Shown here one piece after another: positions 19,942 through 29,337 of a DNA stretch of 64,000 bases (its first letter is position 1; every line of letters begins with the position of its first letter). This DNA is from Archaeoglobales archaeon (GTDB lineage: Archaea; Halobacteriota; Archaeoglobi; Archaeoglobales; Archaeoglobaceae). The notes under the pieces were generated by a model. That model searched no databases and was not told where the DNA came from. It saw nothing but the letters and a program-made list of their open reading frames with translations. Where the stretch lies: NCBI GenBank assembly GCA_029984855.1, contig JARQZL010000117.1, forward strand, positions 44,517 through 108,516. The letters run 5' to 3'. The translations under genes were made by a program, and so were the position numbers.

Positions 19942-20428
19942 CGAGCATCCCTGCCACTTTATCAACAAGTTTGTCTCTGTTGCTTTCGTCAATCCTTATA
20001 ACTATAAACTCTCTCCTTATTCTTTCGAGTAGTGAATGCCTTGCCTTCATGTGTATTGTAAACAGGCAACAAACATCACTCTGAAGGATTTTCTCAACAA
20101 ACTTGATGAATGCAGGACATTTGAGCTCCATCGGGCCAACCTCATCTACCACAACGATATTGCAGTCAGTGCTTAAATTGGAAATAAAATCTTCTATAGA
20201 ATTAATATCTACACCATACTTTCCAACGGAGGGAGCTTGAAAGCCAACCTTTGCCAGCCATGCTTCTCTTCCAGTTCTCAAGTCTTTGAGCTTGAAACCT
20301 ATCCTTCTCCCCTTCTCTCTAACCTCAACAGTAACAAATCCGCATGCATCTGTTAATTTTTCATAAACCCGAATACAGAACGTTGTTTTTCCTATTCCCG
20401 GCCTCCCTGTTACTGCGATTCTGAGCAT
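19922..20428 (-). CDS. nucleoside-triphosphatase, THEP1 family
   Basis: A P-loop NTPase of 168 residues in the THEP1/DUF265 family, whose members hydrolyse several nucleoside triphosphates; the physiological role is unclear. Walker A is GRPGIGKTT (residues 8-16), Walker B is NIVVVDEVGPMELK (about 94-107), and the C-terminal half carries CLFTIHMKARHSLLERIR. A TATA-like gcataaatcc on the minus strand near 20446-20456 lies about 25 bases before the ATG. It is followed by trm1 with overlap, though no functional link is known to me. Confidence 0.88.
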   Translation of the reverse strand: MLRIAVTGRPGIGKTTFCIRVYEKLTDACGFVTVEVREKGRRIGFKLKDLRTGREAWLAKVGFQAPSVGKYGVDINSIEDFISNLSTDCNIVVVDEVGPMELKCPAFIKFVEKILQSDVCCLFTIHMKARHSLLERIRREFIVIRIDESNRDKLVDKVAGMLDACSGR

Positions 20429-20515
20429 GGAGTGAGTATGTCATGCAGGATTTATGCCTTTTTGAATTAAGCATGTTAAGCATCAAGCTTTATAAGCACG
20501 CCTCCTACTTCCTCT

Positions 20516-21631
20516 GTGAAAGTCCTTGTTACCGGTGGAGGGCCTGCCGGAAGCCTTGCAGCCATCCATCTGGCCGGTAAGGCGGAGGTAACAGTTATTG
20601 AAGAACATCAATCAGCAGGATTTCCTGTTCAGTGTGCTGGCCTGATAAGCGATTCGTGCTTTGACGAGCTGAGGAGGTTTGTATCGGATAAGTGCCTGCT
20701 CAACAGGATAAAGGGAGCCTTCGTTTTCGCTCCGGATGGCAGCTTTGTTGAGCTGAAAGGTAAAAGTGGAGCAGTTGTTGTCGAAAGAAAGATACTGGAT
20801 GTCGAACTGCTTAGAAAAGCTGCTGAAAACGCCAGCATCAGAATTAAGACAAGACTTTTAAGCTGTGATGGGGAAAAAGCCCTGCTCAGAGGTACAAGTG
20901 GAAAAAATTACCTTAGCTATGACGTCATTGTGGGTGCAGACGGGGCAGCATCGACCGTGGCGAGGACTCTCAGCTTCTCCCGCCCCCGGATGCTTTCAGC
21001 ACTGCAGGTTGAGTGCAGGTTTGAGGCAATAGATGAACACATGGTCGAGCTCTACTTTGGCAGGGATTACTCGGACTGCTTCTTTGCATACGCAGTTCCC
21101 TTAGGAGATACGGCTCGAATAGGGGTGGTTGCTTCATCTGAACCAAGGAGGTATCTCGAGGGGCTCATTAAAAAGCACCCCTCCGTTTCAAAGAGGGTAA
21201 AGGGCGGTTTTGTTGAGCTGAACGCTGGAGCAATTCCTGCAAATCTGGTGGACTTCGTAAAGGGAAATGCTGCCCTTATAGGTGATGCAGCGGGCATGGT
21301 CAAGCCGTACACGGGAGGAGGACTTTACTACCTTCTCGTTGCAGCGAAAGTACTTGGCGAGACTTTTCCCGACCTGAAGGCGTATAAAAAGAGGTATATC
21401 AAAAAGATGGGAAAAGAGTATAGAATTGGAGAGAGAATAGCCTCGTTTTATTCAGTTCTCAAGGATGACGATTACATAACTCTGGTTAAAGTGGGAAGGA
21501 GTATGCAGGGCATTATGCCAGAGCTTCACATGGATAGACCTTCGTCACTTCTGAAGATCATGCCACTCCTTGGAAAACTGATAACCCATCCAAGACTCTA
21601 TACCAAGATCTGCAGGGCCCTTATGATGTGA
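20516..21631 (+). CDS. geranylgeranyl reductase family flavoprotein
   Basis: FAD-dependent oxidoreductase of 371 residues in the geranylgeranyl reductase/digeranylgeranylglycerophospholipid reductase family, which in archaea saturates lipid isoprenoid chains. The Rossmann FAD motif is VTGGGPAGSLAAIHLA near the N-terminus; VIVGADGAASTVAR and ALIGDAAGMVKPYTGGGLYY are the other FAD-contact signatures. It starts with GTG at 20516; a TATA element at 20488-20496 lies about 25 bases before it. Several paralogues usually exist in a genome, so the exact substrate cannot be set from sequence. Confidence 0.88.
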   Translation: MKVLVTGGGPAGSLAAIHLAGKAEVTVIEEHQSAGFPVQCAGLISDSCFDELRRFVSDKCLLNRIKGAFVFAPDGSFVELKGKSGAVVVERKILDVELLRKAAENASIRIKTRLLSCDGEKALLRGTSGKNYLSYDVIVGADGAASTVARTLSFSRPRMLSALQVECRFEAIDEHMVELYFGRDYSDCFFAYAVPLGDTARIGVVASSEPRRYLEGLIKKHPSVSKRVKGGFVELNAGAIPANLVDFVKGNAALIGDAAGMVKPYTGGGLYYLLVAAKVLGETFPDLKAYKKRYIKKMGKEYRIGERIASFYSVLKDDDYITLVKVGRSMQGIMPELHMDRPSSLLKIMPLLGKLITHPRLYTKICRALMM

Positions 21632-21632
21632 T

Positions 21633-22607
21633 TTAAACCCCATATGCCTTGTAGCAGGTTTTACAGGTCTCAGGAAGTTCAGGGATGGCTGAAATTCTTG
21701 GCCACAGGGCTATCTGCTCAAAACTCAGCCCTCTCTTCCTGAATGCTTCTCTGAATGTCCGATAGGATGCATTATCCCATATATCTTCCAGTCCTTCTGT
21801 ACTCAGGTCTCCAAAACTCCTGCGTTCGATGTAGTGCATCTTTCCGTTGAAAAGCCTCGGAATCGGATTCAGGTGGAGTGCGAGATATACGCAGGGGAAG
21901 ACGAGACCATCAGACGAGATAAATACGTTCTCAACCGGGTTTTCTGCACACACAAGCACTTCTCCGGGTTCGAGTGAAGGAAGGCTCGTTCTTACACCGA
22001 GGTCTTTTGCCTTCTCCCTTGCTTTTTCAACAAATTTTCCCATATTTGGTTTGGAGAAAACTCTGAGTTCATCACTCGTCTTATCGAAAACGTAATCAAG
22101 ATTTGTTGCAAAGAAGTCAGCGTTGAGATTTGCGGCAAGCTCCACAGCGTTTGCCACCTCATGCACATTCGTTTTTGTGAGCATATAGGACAGCTTGAGG
22201 CTCGTCAGCCTGCTCACTCTCCTCGCATTCTCAATCAGTGTTTTCAGGCTGCCCTTTCTTATCCTCCTGTGAGTTTCCTCGCTCGCCCCCGCAATAGAAA
22301 CTACGATGAAATCGCACAATTTAAGAGTCTCATCTGAGAGCCTGTCGAGGAAGTAACCGTTCGTTGTAAAACTTACCGCTGCGTGTTTTGCAGCTATTCT
22401 GACCATTTTTTCAAAGTCCGGATGCGTGGTAGGTTCTCCCCAGCCCTGCAGATGGATGAGTTTAGCGTTCGAGAAGTTCTCACTGATACCCATAAAAAGA
22501 TTGAAATCCATGTCTCCGCCTTCCCACTCTTCAAGCCGTGTTGGGCACATCAGGCAGTTCATTCCACATCTCGAAGTAACTTCAACCTGTATGTATCCAA
22601 GCTTCAT
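21633..22607 (-). CDS. radical SAM protein with SPASM-like C-terminus
   Basis: A 324-residue radical SAM enzyme. The iron-sulfur cysteines are in TSRCGMNCLMCPTR (CxxxCxxC, residues 14-21), followed by LIHLQGWGEPTTHPDF, which resembles the SAM-contact GGEP motif. The C-terminus has further cysteines (VCAEN, FPCVY, ETCKTCYKAYG) as in SPASM or Twitch extensions that bind an extra cluster. Substrate unknown; no peptide precursor gene is visible nearby. A TATA-like aaccttatct on the minus strand lies about 25 bases before the ATG, with a 14-base tandem repeat just upstream. Confidence 0.85.
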   Translation of the reverse strand: MKLGYIQVEVTSRCGMNCLMCPTRLEEWEGGDMDFNLFMGISENFSNAKLIHLQGWGEPTTHPDFEKMVRIAAKHAAVSFTTNGYFLDRLSDETLKLCDFIVVSIAGASEETHRRIRKGSLKTLIENARRVSRLTSLKLSYMLTKTNVHEVANAVELAANLNADFFATNLDYVFDKTSDELRVFSKPNMGKFVEKAREKAKDLGVRTSLPSLEPGEVLVCAENPVENVFISSDGLVFPCVYLALHLNPIPRLFNGKMHYIERRSFGDLSTEGLEDIWDNASYRTFREAFRKRGLSFEQIALWPRISAIPELPETCKTCYKAYGV

Positions 22608-22649
22608 CTTTTAGAGTTGGTTCTATGAAGATAAGGTTTTCCTGTTTTA

Positions 22650-22677
22650 TTATTTTGAGGTTCTTATTTTGAGGTTC
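22650..22677. repeat. two perfect tandem copies of a 14-base unit
   Basis: The unit ttattttgaggttc occurs at 22650-22663 and again at 22664-22677 without mismatch. It lies between the stop codon of the membrane protein gene (22679) and the TATA element of the radical SAM gene, in a position where an activator or repressor could bind. Confidence 0.85.
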
Positions 22678-22678
22678 A

Positions 22679-23086
22679 TCATCCGGGGCTTTCAATAAAA
22701 TCGGGTACGGATTTCCGAAATTTTCCTGTTAGAATCCAGGAAGTAAGAGCGACGAGCATCCATGAGATTGCGGAGATCAGAGGCACCAGTAACAGACATG
22801 CAACGAAGGATATCCAGAAAATCCCCTCCTCTCTGCAGCTTCGGAAAACAATGTATGCAGCAAGTATGAAGAGTGAATACAACGTGACATTTGAGAGACA
22901 GTGTAATGGGCTGAAGTGAGTATAGTTTGATGAATATATCTGCAGCAGGTTGATACTGTCCGGAGTGAAAACAAGCTCTAACCTGTTTTCCGATGGAAAT
23001 GTGCAGATGAGCAGTGCAAGCGCCGGAGGTAGGGCCGGTAGAATTACCTGTGGGAGGTATTTTAAATACATGTTTATTTTTATCAT
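22679..23086 (-). CDS. hypothetical membrane protein, possibly truncated
   Basis: About 135 residues with three hydrophobic segments (VILPALPPALALLIC, SLFILAAYIVFRSC and a long one over FWISFVACLLLVPLISAIS). The phrase LLQIYSSNYTHFSPLHCLSNVTLY resembles the first part of rhomboid-like archaeal membrane proteins, but no catalytic serine-histidine pair follows and the protein stops early, so it may be a truncated relative. ATG 23086 follows a TATA-like attatat near 23097-23105; starts at 23071 or 23125 are possible. Confidence 0.55.
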   Translation of the reverse strand: MIKINMYLKYLPQVILPALPPALALLICTFPSENRLELVFTPDSINLLQIYSSNYTHFSPLHCLSNVTLYSLFILAAYIVFRSCREEGIFWISFVACLLLVPLISAISWMLVALTSWILTGKFRKSVPDFIESPG

Positions 23087-23173
23087 TGTAATAATAGATA
23101 TAATCCTTTCTTTGACGCATCGCATCCAAAGTTTACCTCAATCTGCATCCGGCAGCAACAAATCAGCCAATAC

Positions 23174-23182
23174 CTTTTATAC
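23174..23182 (+). promoter_or_regulatory. TATA box of the tgtA-arcS operon
   Basis: The element cttttatac lies about 25 bases before the tgtA ATG, predicting a leaderless mRNA. Confidence 0.55.
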
Positions 23183-23202
23183 ACCATCTCCAACTTCAAC
23201 CA

Positions 23203-24675
23203 ATGGAGCACTTCGAGATAACGCACAGAGATGCAATGGGAAGAATAGCAAGGCTTGAAACGCCCCATGGCGTGGTGGAGACTCCAACGCTCATGCCTGT
23301 TATAAACCCGAACATCGATTTCATCTCAGCTGAAGAGATGAAAAAGTTCGGGACAGAAGTCGTCATAACGAACTCTTACATAGTTTATAGAACGGGAAGG
23401 TTAAGGGAAATAGCCCTTCAGAAAGGTATCCACGCCCTTCTCGATACGGATCTTGCGGTGATGACCGACAGTGGTAGCTACCAGCTCATGGTCTACGGGG
23501 ACGTTGAAGTTAACAATAAAGAGATCGTTGAGTTTCAGAAGGCCATAGGCAGCGATATTGCAGTTCCGCTCGATATTCCAACACCTCCTGACTCTGCAAT
23601 CACCTTCGCAGAAGAAGACCTGAGAACGACGTTAGAGAGAGAAAAGGAGGCGGCCGAACTGTTTACCAGCGAAAAATCTCTCATAGCTCTTCCAATCCAG
23701 GGCTCCACGCATCCCGAACTGAGGAGGAGGGCTGCCGAGAAAGCCGTTGAGGTTGCAGAAGAAACTGGTGTAAGGGCTGTATTTCCTGTAGGAGCAATAG
23801 TCCCCCTCCTTGACACGTATCGTCTAACTGATGTTGCACGAATAATCCTTGAAGTTAAATCAGTGCTGCCTGCTTGGGCTCCAGTCCACCTTTTTGGAGC
23901 GGGCCATCCCATGTTCTTTGCTGTGGCAGTCGCTTTAGGGTGTGATCTGTTTGATTCTGCTGCATACGCTTTATACGCCAAGGATGACCGCTATTTAACT
24001 CCCTATGGCACAAAAAAGCTTGAAGAACTGCAATATCTCCCGTGCAACTGCCCTGTCTGCTCTGAATACACGCCTGAAGAACTCAGAAAGATGGAAAGGG
24101 GTGAAAGAAGGAGGTTAATTGCTGAACACAATCTCTACGTTAGTTTTGAGGAAATAAGAACAGTAAAGCAGGCGATAAAGGAGAACGCACTCTTCGAGCT
24201 CGTTGAGAATAGAATAAGGTCTCACCCTCATTTAATTGGTGCCTGGCGCCTGCTGAAGGAAGAAAAGTATGCAGGGCTGATGGAGCTGTTGGATGCGGGG
24301 ATAAAGCAGACCTTCTTCTATACGGGTATTGAGAGTCTCTACCGGCCTGCGGTTGTCAGGCATGCTGAGAGGATAAAACGCATAGAACTCGAAGGTGATG
24401 AATTTACCATATCAACAAACCTGCTTGAAAATGCGGACTTCTATCTCCGTCCAGCGTTTGGTGTCGTTCCAGCAGAGCTGATGGAATCCTATCCTGCAGG
24501 ACATGCAGAAATACCTCCAGCAGAGTTCATTGAAGATGAAGCTCTGAAGGTAGCCGTCAAAAACCTCATAGATTTTCTCGAATTCCACAGAGATAAGAAA
24601 TTCAGGTTAAAGCTTGACGATATATGGAAGCAGAGCATCGAAAAACTCCCGTCAAACGCATTACTGATAGAATGA
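23203..24675 (+). CDS. tgtA: archaeosine tRNA-guanine transglycosylase
   Basis: Exchanges guanine-15 in the D loop of archaeal tRNA for preQ0, the first tRNA-level step to archaeosine. The 490 residues include the catalytic TIM-barrel phrases VMTDSGSYQLMVYG and VPLDIPTPPD, ALPIQGSTHPELRR, FPVGAIVPLL, and the zinc site LPCNCPVCSEYTPEEL with a later histidine. The C-terminal third is the archaeal extension region. The mRNA is probably leaderless. It is followed after 10 bases by arcS, the enzyme for the next step, so the two form a pathway operon. Confidence 0.96.
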   Translation: MEHFEITHRDAMGRIARLETPHGVVETPTLMPVINPNIDFISAEEMKKFGTEVVITNSYIVYRTGRLREIALQKGIHALLDTDLAVMTDSGSYQLMVYGDVEVNNKEIVEFQKAIGSDIAVPLDIPTPPDSAITFAEEDLRTTLEREKEAAELFTSEKSLIALPIQGSTHPELRRRAAEKAVEVAEETGVRAVFPVGAIVPLLDTYRLTDVARIILEVKSVLPAWAPVHLFGAGHPMFFAVAVALGCDLFDSAAYALYAKDDRYLTPYGTKKLEELQYLPCNCPVCSEYTPEELRKMERGERRRLIAEHNLYVSFEEIRTVKQAIKENALFELVENRIRSHPHLIGAWRLLKEEKYAGLMELLDAGIKQTFFYTGIESLYRPAVVRHAERIKRIELEGDEFTISTNLLENADFYLRPAFGVVPAELMESYPAGHAEIPPAEFIEDEALKVAVKNLIDFLEFHRDKKFRLKLDDIWKQSIEKLPSNALLIE

Positions 24676-24685
24676 AGGGGATAGA

Positions 24686-26302
24686 ATGAAGGCAGAAATA
24701 GCGCTTGAAAAGAGAGATGGTCTTGCCAGGCTCGCAGAAATAGAAATCGATGGCAAAAGCTACCGGACACCGATGATGATCGATTTCCTGAGAGACAAAT
24801 TTCCGAACTCAATAGATTTCGGTTATGCTCCCTATGCACTGAAAAATATTGACGAATTAAGGTACAACATATTGAAGAGCAAAGATGAGAACTTCCTGAT
24901 CGGTACTGTTTGCTGTACGCCCCGTGATGTTGTTAACCAGCTGTTAGAGCTCAGACTTTCGAGCTTTAAGCCTCTCTATGCTCCAGCCCTTGCAACACCC
25001 CTCAACACCCCCCTTCTCGTTTATCTCGGTGTTGATGTGGTAGACAACATCCTGCCTATAATAAGAGGATATCAGGGCATCTACATGCTTCCCGATTCTG
25101 AATTCAACATTGATACGCTAAAAGAGCTGCCGTGCAGCTGTTCTGTATGCTCTGAGTATGGAATAAAGCTCAAAAAGCTTGAAGGGGAGGAAAAAGGACT
25201 TGCTCTCGCAAGACACAACACAGCGGTTATGGAATCTCAGGTCAGGCTTGTAAGAGAGCTGATAAGGCACGAAGAGCTGAGAAACTATGTAGAGGCAAGA
25301 GTGAAGACGAAGCCTGACCTTACAGCAATGCTCCGCTTCGCCGATAAGCATGACCTTGGAACCGCTATTCCCCGCTTCAGGCGAAGCATGATGAAACCAA
25401 CAACGCAAGAATCGTTTAGCAGACCGGAACTCACATATTTCTTCAAAAAAAGTGCTGAGATATACAGGCCAAAAAGCAGGACTGCAGTAATTCTTCCATG
25501 TTCCGCAAAGAAGCCGTATATGTTATCAAGAACTCACAGAATGTTGAGGAGGAGGGTCTCATTTAAAGGAGTTTGCGAGATCATTGCTTCATCTCCTCTC
25601 GTTTCACCGAGGGAGCTTGAGCTCTGCTATCCCGTGATGAACTATGATGTACCAGTTACGGGGCAGTGGGGCAAAGAAGAAGTAGAATACGTTGCTGAAA
25701 GGCTCGCTGCACTTCTGATTAAAGGCGAGTTCGAAGCAGTAATTGCACACGTTAAAGGAGGTTATGCAAAAGTCGTTGAAAGAGCAGTTGAGATTGCAGG
25801 ACTTGAAGCCGTATTCACATGTGAAGATGACATTTTATCCTCAAGTTCAATCGAAAGGCTGAAGAGGGCTCTCGACGACTCGCCAAAGGAGGGTTTTGAT
25901 TTATACTTGGAGATCTTCGTCCACATGTCCCGCTATCAGTTCGGCGTTGACATCAACGGAAGGCCAAGAGGAAGGTACCCCAATCTCGAACTCTGCTCCG
26001 AAGGAGAGAGAGTGGCAAGAATAGACATGAGATATGGCATGCTCGATATATATCTTCCTTTTGCAAGGAAGTTACTGGAAGAGAGACGCTACTGGATTGA
26101 AATAGCAGATTTCGAGCCGAAGGGGACAATCTTCGCTGCTGGAGTTATTGATGCGGATGAAAATATAAGACCAAACGATGTTGTCGTCTTCTACAACAGC
26201 GAATTCTACGGGGTGGGAATTGCAGGAATGTCTGGAAAGGAGATGATTGAGGTAAAAAAAGGATTTGCCGTTGATGTAAGAAGAAAAGAGAGAATCGATT
26301 AG
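24686..26302 (+). CDS. arcS: archaeosine synthase (TgtA2/ArcS)
   Basis: Converts preQ0 at position 15 of tRNA into archaeosine. The 538-residue protein is a TgtA paralogue: it keeps the zinc-type cluster LPCSCSVCSEYG but not the TGT catalytic aspartates, and carries the ArcS signature PCSAKKPYMLSRTH (about residue 270). A PUA RNA-binding domain occupies the C-terminus (from about RYWIEIADFEPKG). It directly follows tgtA and ends with a 4-base convergent overlap with the mannose-1-phosphate guanylyltransferase gene. Confidence 0.94.
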   Translation: MKAEIALEKRDGLARLAEIEIDGKSYRTPMMIDFLRDKFPNSIDFGYAPYALKNIDELRYNILKSKDENFLIGTVCCTPRDVVNQLLELRLSSFKPLYAPALATPLNTPLLVYLGVDVVDNILPIIRGYQGIYMLPDSEFNIDTLKELPCSCSVCSEYGIKLKKLEGEEKGLALARHNTAVMESQVRLVRELIRHEELRNYVEARVKTKPDLTAMLRFADKHDLGTAIPRFRRSMMKPTTQESFSRPELTYFFKKSAEIYRPKSRTAVILPCSAKKPYMLSRTHRMLRRRVSFKGVCEIIASSPLVSPRELELCYPVMNYDVPVTGQWGKEEVEYVAERLAALLIKGEFEAVIAHVKGGYAKVVERAVEIAGLEAVFTCEDDILSSSSIERLKRALDDSPKEGFDLYLEIFVHMSRYQFGVDINGRPRGRYPNLELCSEGERVARIDMRYGMLDIYLPFARKLLEERRYWIEIADFEPKGTIFAAGVIDADENIRPNDVVVFYNSEFYGVGIAGMSGKEMIEVKKGFAVDVRRKERID

Positions 26303-27633
26303 CTCTTCTCCCTTCCAAAGTCATCGTCAAACCTGACAATATCGTCTTCTTCGATGTATTCTCCTATCTGAGCCTCTATGATGTCCAGAGGTATTAAACC
26401 TGGATTTTCGAGTCTGTGCTTCGTTCCTGCGGGAACAAACGTGCTTTCGCCGTTTCTGAGAATAAACTCTCTATCCCCAACTGTAACCCTTGCAGTCCCT
26501 CTGACAACCACCCAGTGTTCACTTCTATGGTAGTGCATCTGCAAGCTCAACCTCTTCCCCGGTTTGACAGTTATTCGCTTGACTTTGTAAGCTGGCCCCT
26601 CCTCCAGAACGGTATAGCTCCCCCAAGGTCTATAAACTGTTACATGGGATTCAATCCTTTTGTCATTTACCCCTTTCAGGATTTTTACAACTTCCCTAAC
26701 CTTTGTAGCTTCTTTACGCGGGCATACAAGGATTACATCTCTCGTTTCAACCACAACGGTATCTTCAAGCCCCACAGTTGCTATGAGCCTGTCTCCGATA
26801 ACCACGTTGTTTTTTGAATCAACACTGATAAACTCTCCTCTTATTGCATTTCCGTTTGAGTCTTTCTGCAAAAGCTCGTAAATTGCATCAAAGCTCCCGG
26901 CATCATTCCATGCAGCATCCATCTGAACTACTGCTCCTCTCCTCGTCTTCTCCATTATCTCCTTATCGAGTGAGAGCCTTGGAAGCGCTGAATAAGCAAA
27001 ATCTACACCTTTCTCGAAAGCCATACCAACGTCCGGGCAGAATCTCTCACATTCTTCGATGAAAAGCTTGGAATTGAAGATATATGTACCCGTGTTCCAG
27101 AGATAGCCTTCAGAAACAAGGGCTGCTGCATCTTCCGGCTTTTCCACGAACCTGTCTATTGTATAACCACCGCTGATGGCTTTCCCTGGTTTTATATACC
27201 CGTAGTTTGGATTTGCCTCCTTTGCTTTTACGCCGAACGCAACTAAGTAGTCCTTGCACAGCCCTTCCGACTCCCTGAGAAGTTTCAAGTATTCACCGTT
27301 CTCTATAATCTGATCTGATGGCATCACCAGAACCTTTTTAGCATCTGTCTCTTTTATTCCGAAGTAAACCGCAGGTAAAGTACCTCTTGGTTCTGGCTCA
27401 AGCAAAAGCTCTATATCAGCATTAATCTCCGAAAGCTGGTCGAGGACCATGAATTTCTGGCTATTGCTTGTTACCACATACGTTTTCATTGGGGAAGTGA
27501 TCTTCAGTGCTCGTTTTACAGCCATCTGGAATAAAGAGTACCGGTTGAATTTCAGAAATTGCTTCGGGTACTGCTCCCTGCTGAGGGGAAACAAACTCTT
27601 TCCAACCCCCCCGGCAAGTATAAGCGTTTTCAT
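26299..27633 (-). CDS. manC: mannose-1-phosphate guanylyltransferase / mannose-6-phosphate isomerase
   Basis: Bifunctional-type enzyme, 444 residues: an N-terminal nucleotidyltransferase (GDP-mannose formation) and a C-terminal cupin isomerase domain. Supporting phrases are REQYPKQFLKF, LVMPSDQIIENGEYL, FVEKPEDAAALVSEGYLWNTG, and the cupin VKPGKRLSLQMHYHRSEHWV. The usual nucleotide-binding signature GGxGTRL reads GGVGKSL here (residues 8-14), losing the conserved arginine, so activity of the first domain should not be assumed. It supplies activated mannose for glycans in related organisms. It converges on arcS with a 4-base overlap. Confidence 0.9.
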   Translation of the reverse strand: MKTLILAGGVGKSLFPLSREQYPKQFLKFNRYSLFQMAVKRALKITSPMKTYVVTSNSQKFMVLDQLSEINADIELLLEPEPRGTLPAVYFGIKETDAKKVLVMPSDQIIENGEYLKLLRESEGLCKDYLVAFGVKAKEANPNYGYIKPGKAISGGYTIDRFVEKPEDAAALVSEGYLWNTGTYIFNSKLFIEECERFCPDVGMAFEKGVDFAYSALPRLSLDKEIMEKTRRGAVVQMDAAWNDAGSFDAIYELLQKDSNGNAIRGEFISVDSKNNVVIGDRLIATVGLEDTVVVETRDVILVCPRKEATKVREVVKILKGVNDKRIESHVTVYRPWGSYTVLEEGPAYKVKRITVKPGKRLSLQMHYHRSEHWVVVRGTARVTVGDREFILRNGESTFVPAGTKHRLENPGLIPLDIIEAQIGEYIEEDDIVRFDDDFGREKS

Positions 27634-27680
27634 GGGTAGACCTGAGGTTGAAATTCATAAATAATTTTTGTCATCCAGGG

Positions 27681-29327
27681 CTACAGCAGTTCTCCGGCAT
27701 CAAAAATCTCCGACAAGTTCAGCTCAAAGCCAGCCACGGGAGTTGCAAGCTTGAACCTCTCAAGAACTTCAGGATGTATTTCCCCGAACACGCCCACTTT
27801 TTCGCCATTCATAACTATGTCAGCCCTTCTACCCTCTACAAACGCTCCATCACCGCTTTCTGCCGCATTCCATTCAAGGTTGAATTCTCTCATAACAGCC
27901 TGAACGACACTCCTGATTTCTGCAAAGTTTGCCCTTGCATGAGTGGAGCATGCAGCGAGCCTCAACCTGTTTTTACCATCGATGACTACGTCTCCAACTT
28001 CAAATATACGCTGTGGCATCGGATGGTGGGTGTTGTAAGACAGGAGCTCGAGCAGCTTTGGCAGTATGTCCGTTCTCACAACGGTGTGGTCTTCGGTCAG
28101 GGGATGCATGAGAGGTGTGTAATCTCTCCAAATCCTGCCCTTTCTGCGCATGTACTCGTACTGCACTCTCTCATTCGTTAGCGTGAACGTGATGACTTCC
28201 AGATATCCAAGACCGAGCATAATTTCCCTCGAAATATCTCTTACGTCATTCCAGCGGTGCGTTGAACCTACAGTATTTGTCGGTGGATACTCCGGCCTGA
28301 TCCTGTCATAGCCGTAGCCTATTGCTATGTCCTCTATGATGTCCCACTCATGCATTATGTCCGCTCTGTAGGGTGGAACCAGCACAGTTATGGTTCCACC
28401 GCTTATCTCGGCATTAAAGTTCATCTTCCCAAGAGCATGCTTTATTTCATCCTCACTCATCTCGAAGCCAAGCAGAGAAAATATCTCTTCTTTACTGACA
28501 ACCATCTTTTTCGGGCTCAGATCAGGCATATATTCTGTTCTCCCATCTGGATACGTTATCTCAACCCTTTCCACTCTTCCCCCTCTGTCTGCGAGCATTG
28601 TTGCGAGAATATTTAAGGCCCTGTCAACGTTCTCGTCAAACCCGGTAACATCTATAAAAAGATCTGTCGTCGTTTCCTTTACCCTTGTTTTCTCTGCATT
28701 GATTATGGGCGGGAAAGAGATTGTCTCGCCTTTTGAATCCACAATCATAGGGTATACTTTCTTCCCTTCAAGTATGAAACTGTACTCTCTCCCCTTCGGA
28801 TGTTTTTCAAGTATCTCCCCAACAGTCATCGGGGTATTGAAATCAAGGGGGATGAATGAAAAGTTTCCATCAACAGCCGTATAGCGGAGAGGAAAATAGA
28901 CCCTGCTCAAATCGTGGACACCTATAGCCATCTTTCTCCTGTTTCTTCCTATCGTCCAGTGCAAATCTTCCTGAACCTCCATAAGGGAGCGTATGACCTC
29001 ATCAGTTATCCTGAGACTTCTGATGACACATCCAACGATTCTGGGTCTTACTTCAAGCACTGAAGGTTCAACAGTTATCTTCCAGTCTGCAGGTCTCACC
29101 TTGTATTCTCTGCAGCCATGTTCTATGTCGAGAAAACCCCGCAATGCTCTTGCAACTCCTTCAATGCTGTACAGGTCTGGCCTGTTTGGAAAGAACTCAA
29201 CATCAATATACTCCTTTTCGACCCTCTCTATATCGCATCCGAGCATCGGTAACCTCTCAAGAATTTTCTGCCTGTCTTCTCCCACAAGCTTCTCAAGTTC
29301 ATCCCAGTACAGTGTTACAACCGGCAT
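27681..29327 (-). CDS. pheT: phenylalanyl-tRNA synthetase beta subunit, archaeal type
   Basis: The larger subunit of the heterotetrameric enzyme that charges tRNA-Phe, 548 residues, which is the shorter archaeal and eukaryotic form. It has the B1 and B3/4 editing region (RPRIVGCVIRSL, HWTIGRNRRKMAIGVHD), the B5 domain region and the B6/7 class-II-like core (VLVPPYRADIMHEWDIIEDIAIGYGYD). It lies 10 bases after pheS in one operon. No editing or structural residue appears lost at this level of inspection. Confidence 0.95.
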   Translation of the reverse strand: MPVVTLYWDELEKLVGEDRQKILERLPMLGCDIERVEKEYIDVEFFPNRPDLYSIEGVARALRGFLDIEHGCREYKVRPADWKITVEPSVLEVRPRIVGCVIRSLRITDEVIRSLMEVQEDLHWTIGRNRRKMAIGVHDLSRVYFPLRYTAVDGNFSFIPLDFNTPMTVGEILEKHPKGREYSFILEGKKVYPMIVDSKGETISFPPIINAEKTRVKETTTDLFIDVTGFDENVDRALNILATMLADRGGRVERVEITYPDGRTEYMPDLSPKKMVVSKEEIFSLLGFEMSEDEIKHALGKMNFNAEISGGTITVLVPPYRADIMHEWDIIEDIAIGYGYDRIRPEYPPTNTVGSTHRWNDVRDISREIMLGLGYLEVITFTLTNERVQYEYMRRKGRIWRDYTPLMHPLTEDHTVVRTDILPKLLELLSYNTHHPMPQRIFEVGDVVIDGKNRLRLAACSTHARANFAEIRSVVQAVMREFNLEWNAAESGDGAFVEGRRADIVMNGEKVGVFGEIHPEVLERFKLATPVAGFELNLSEIFDAGELL

Positions 29328-29337
29328 TCTTTCACCT

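Noticed and set aside
22692..23129. A second minus-strand frame of similar length overlapping the membrane protein gene
   Set aside because: It lacks hydrophobic segments or any domain pattern; the 22679-23086 frame has clear membrane segments.
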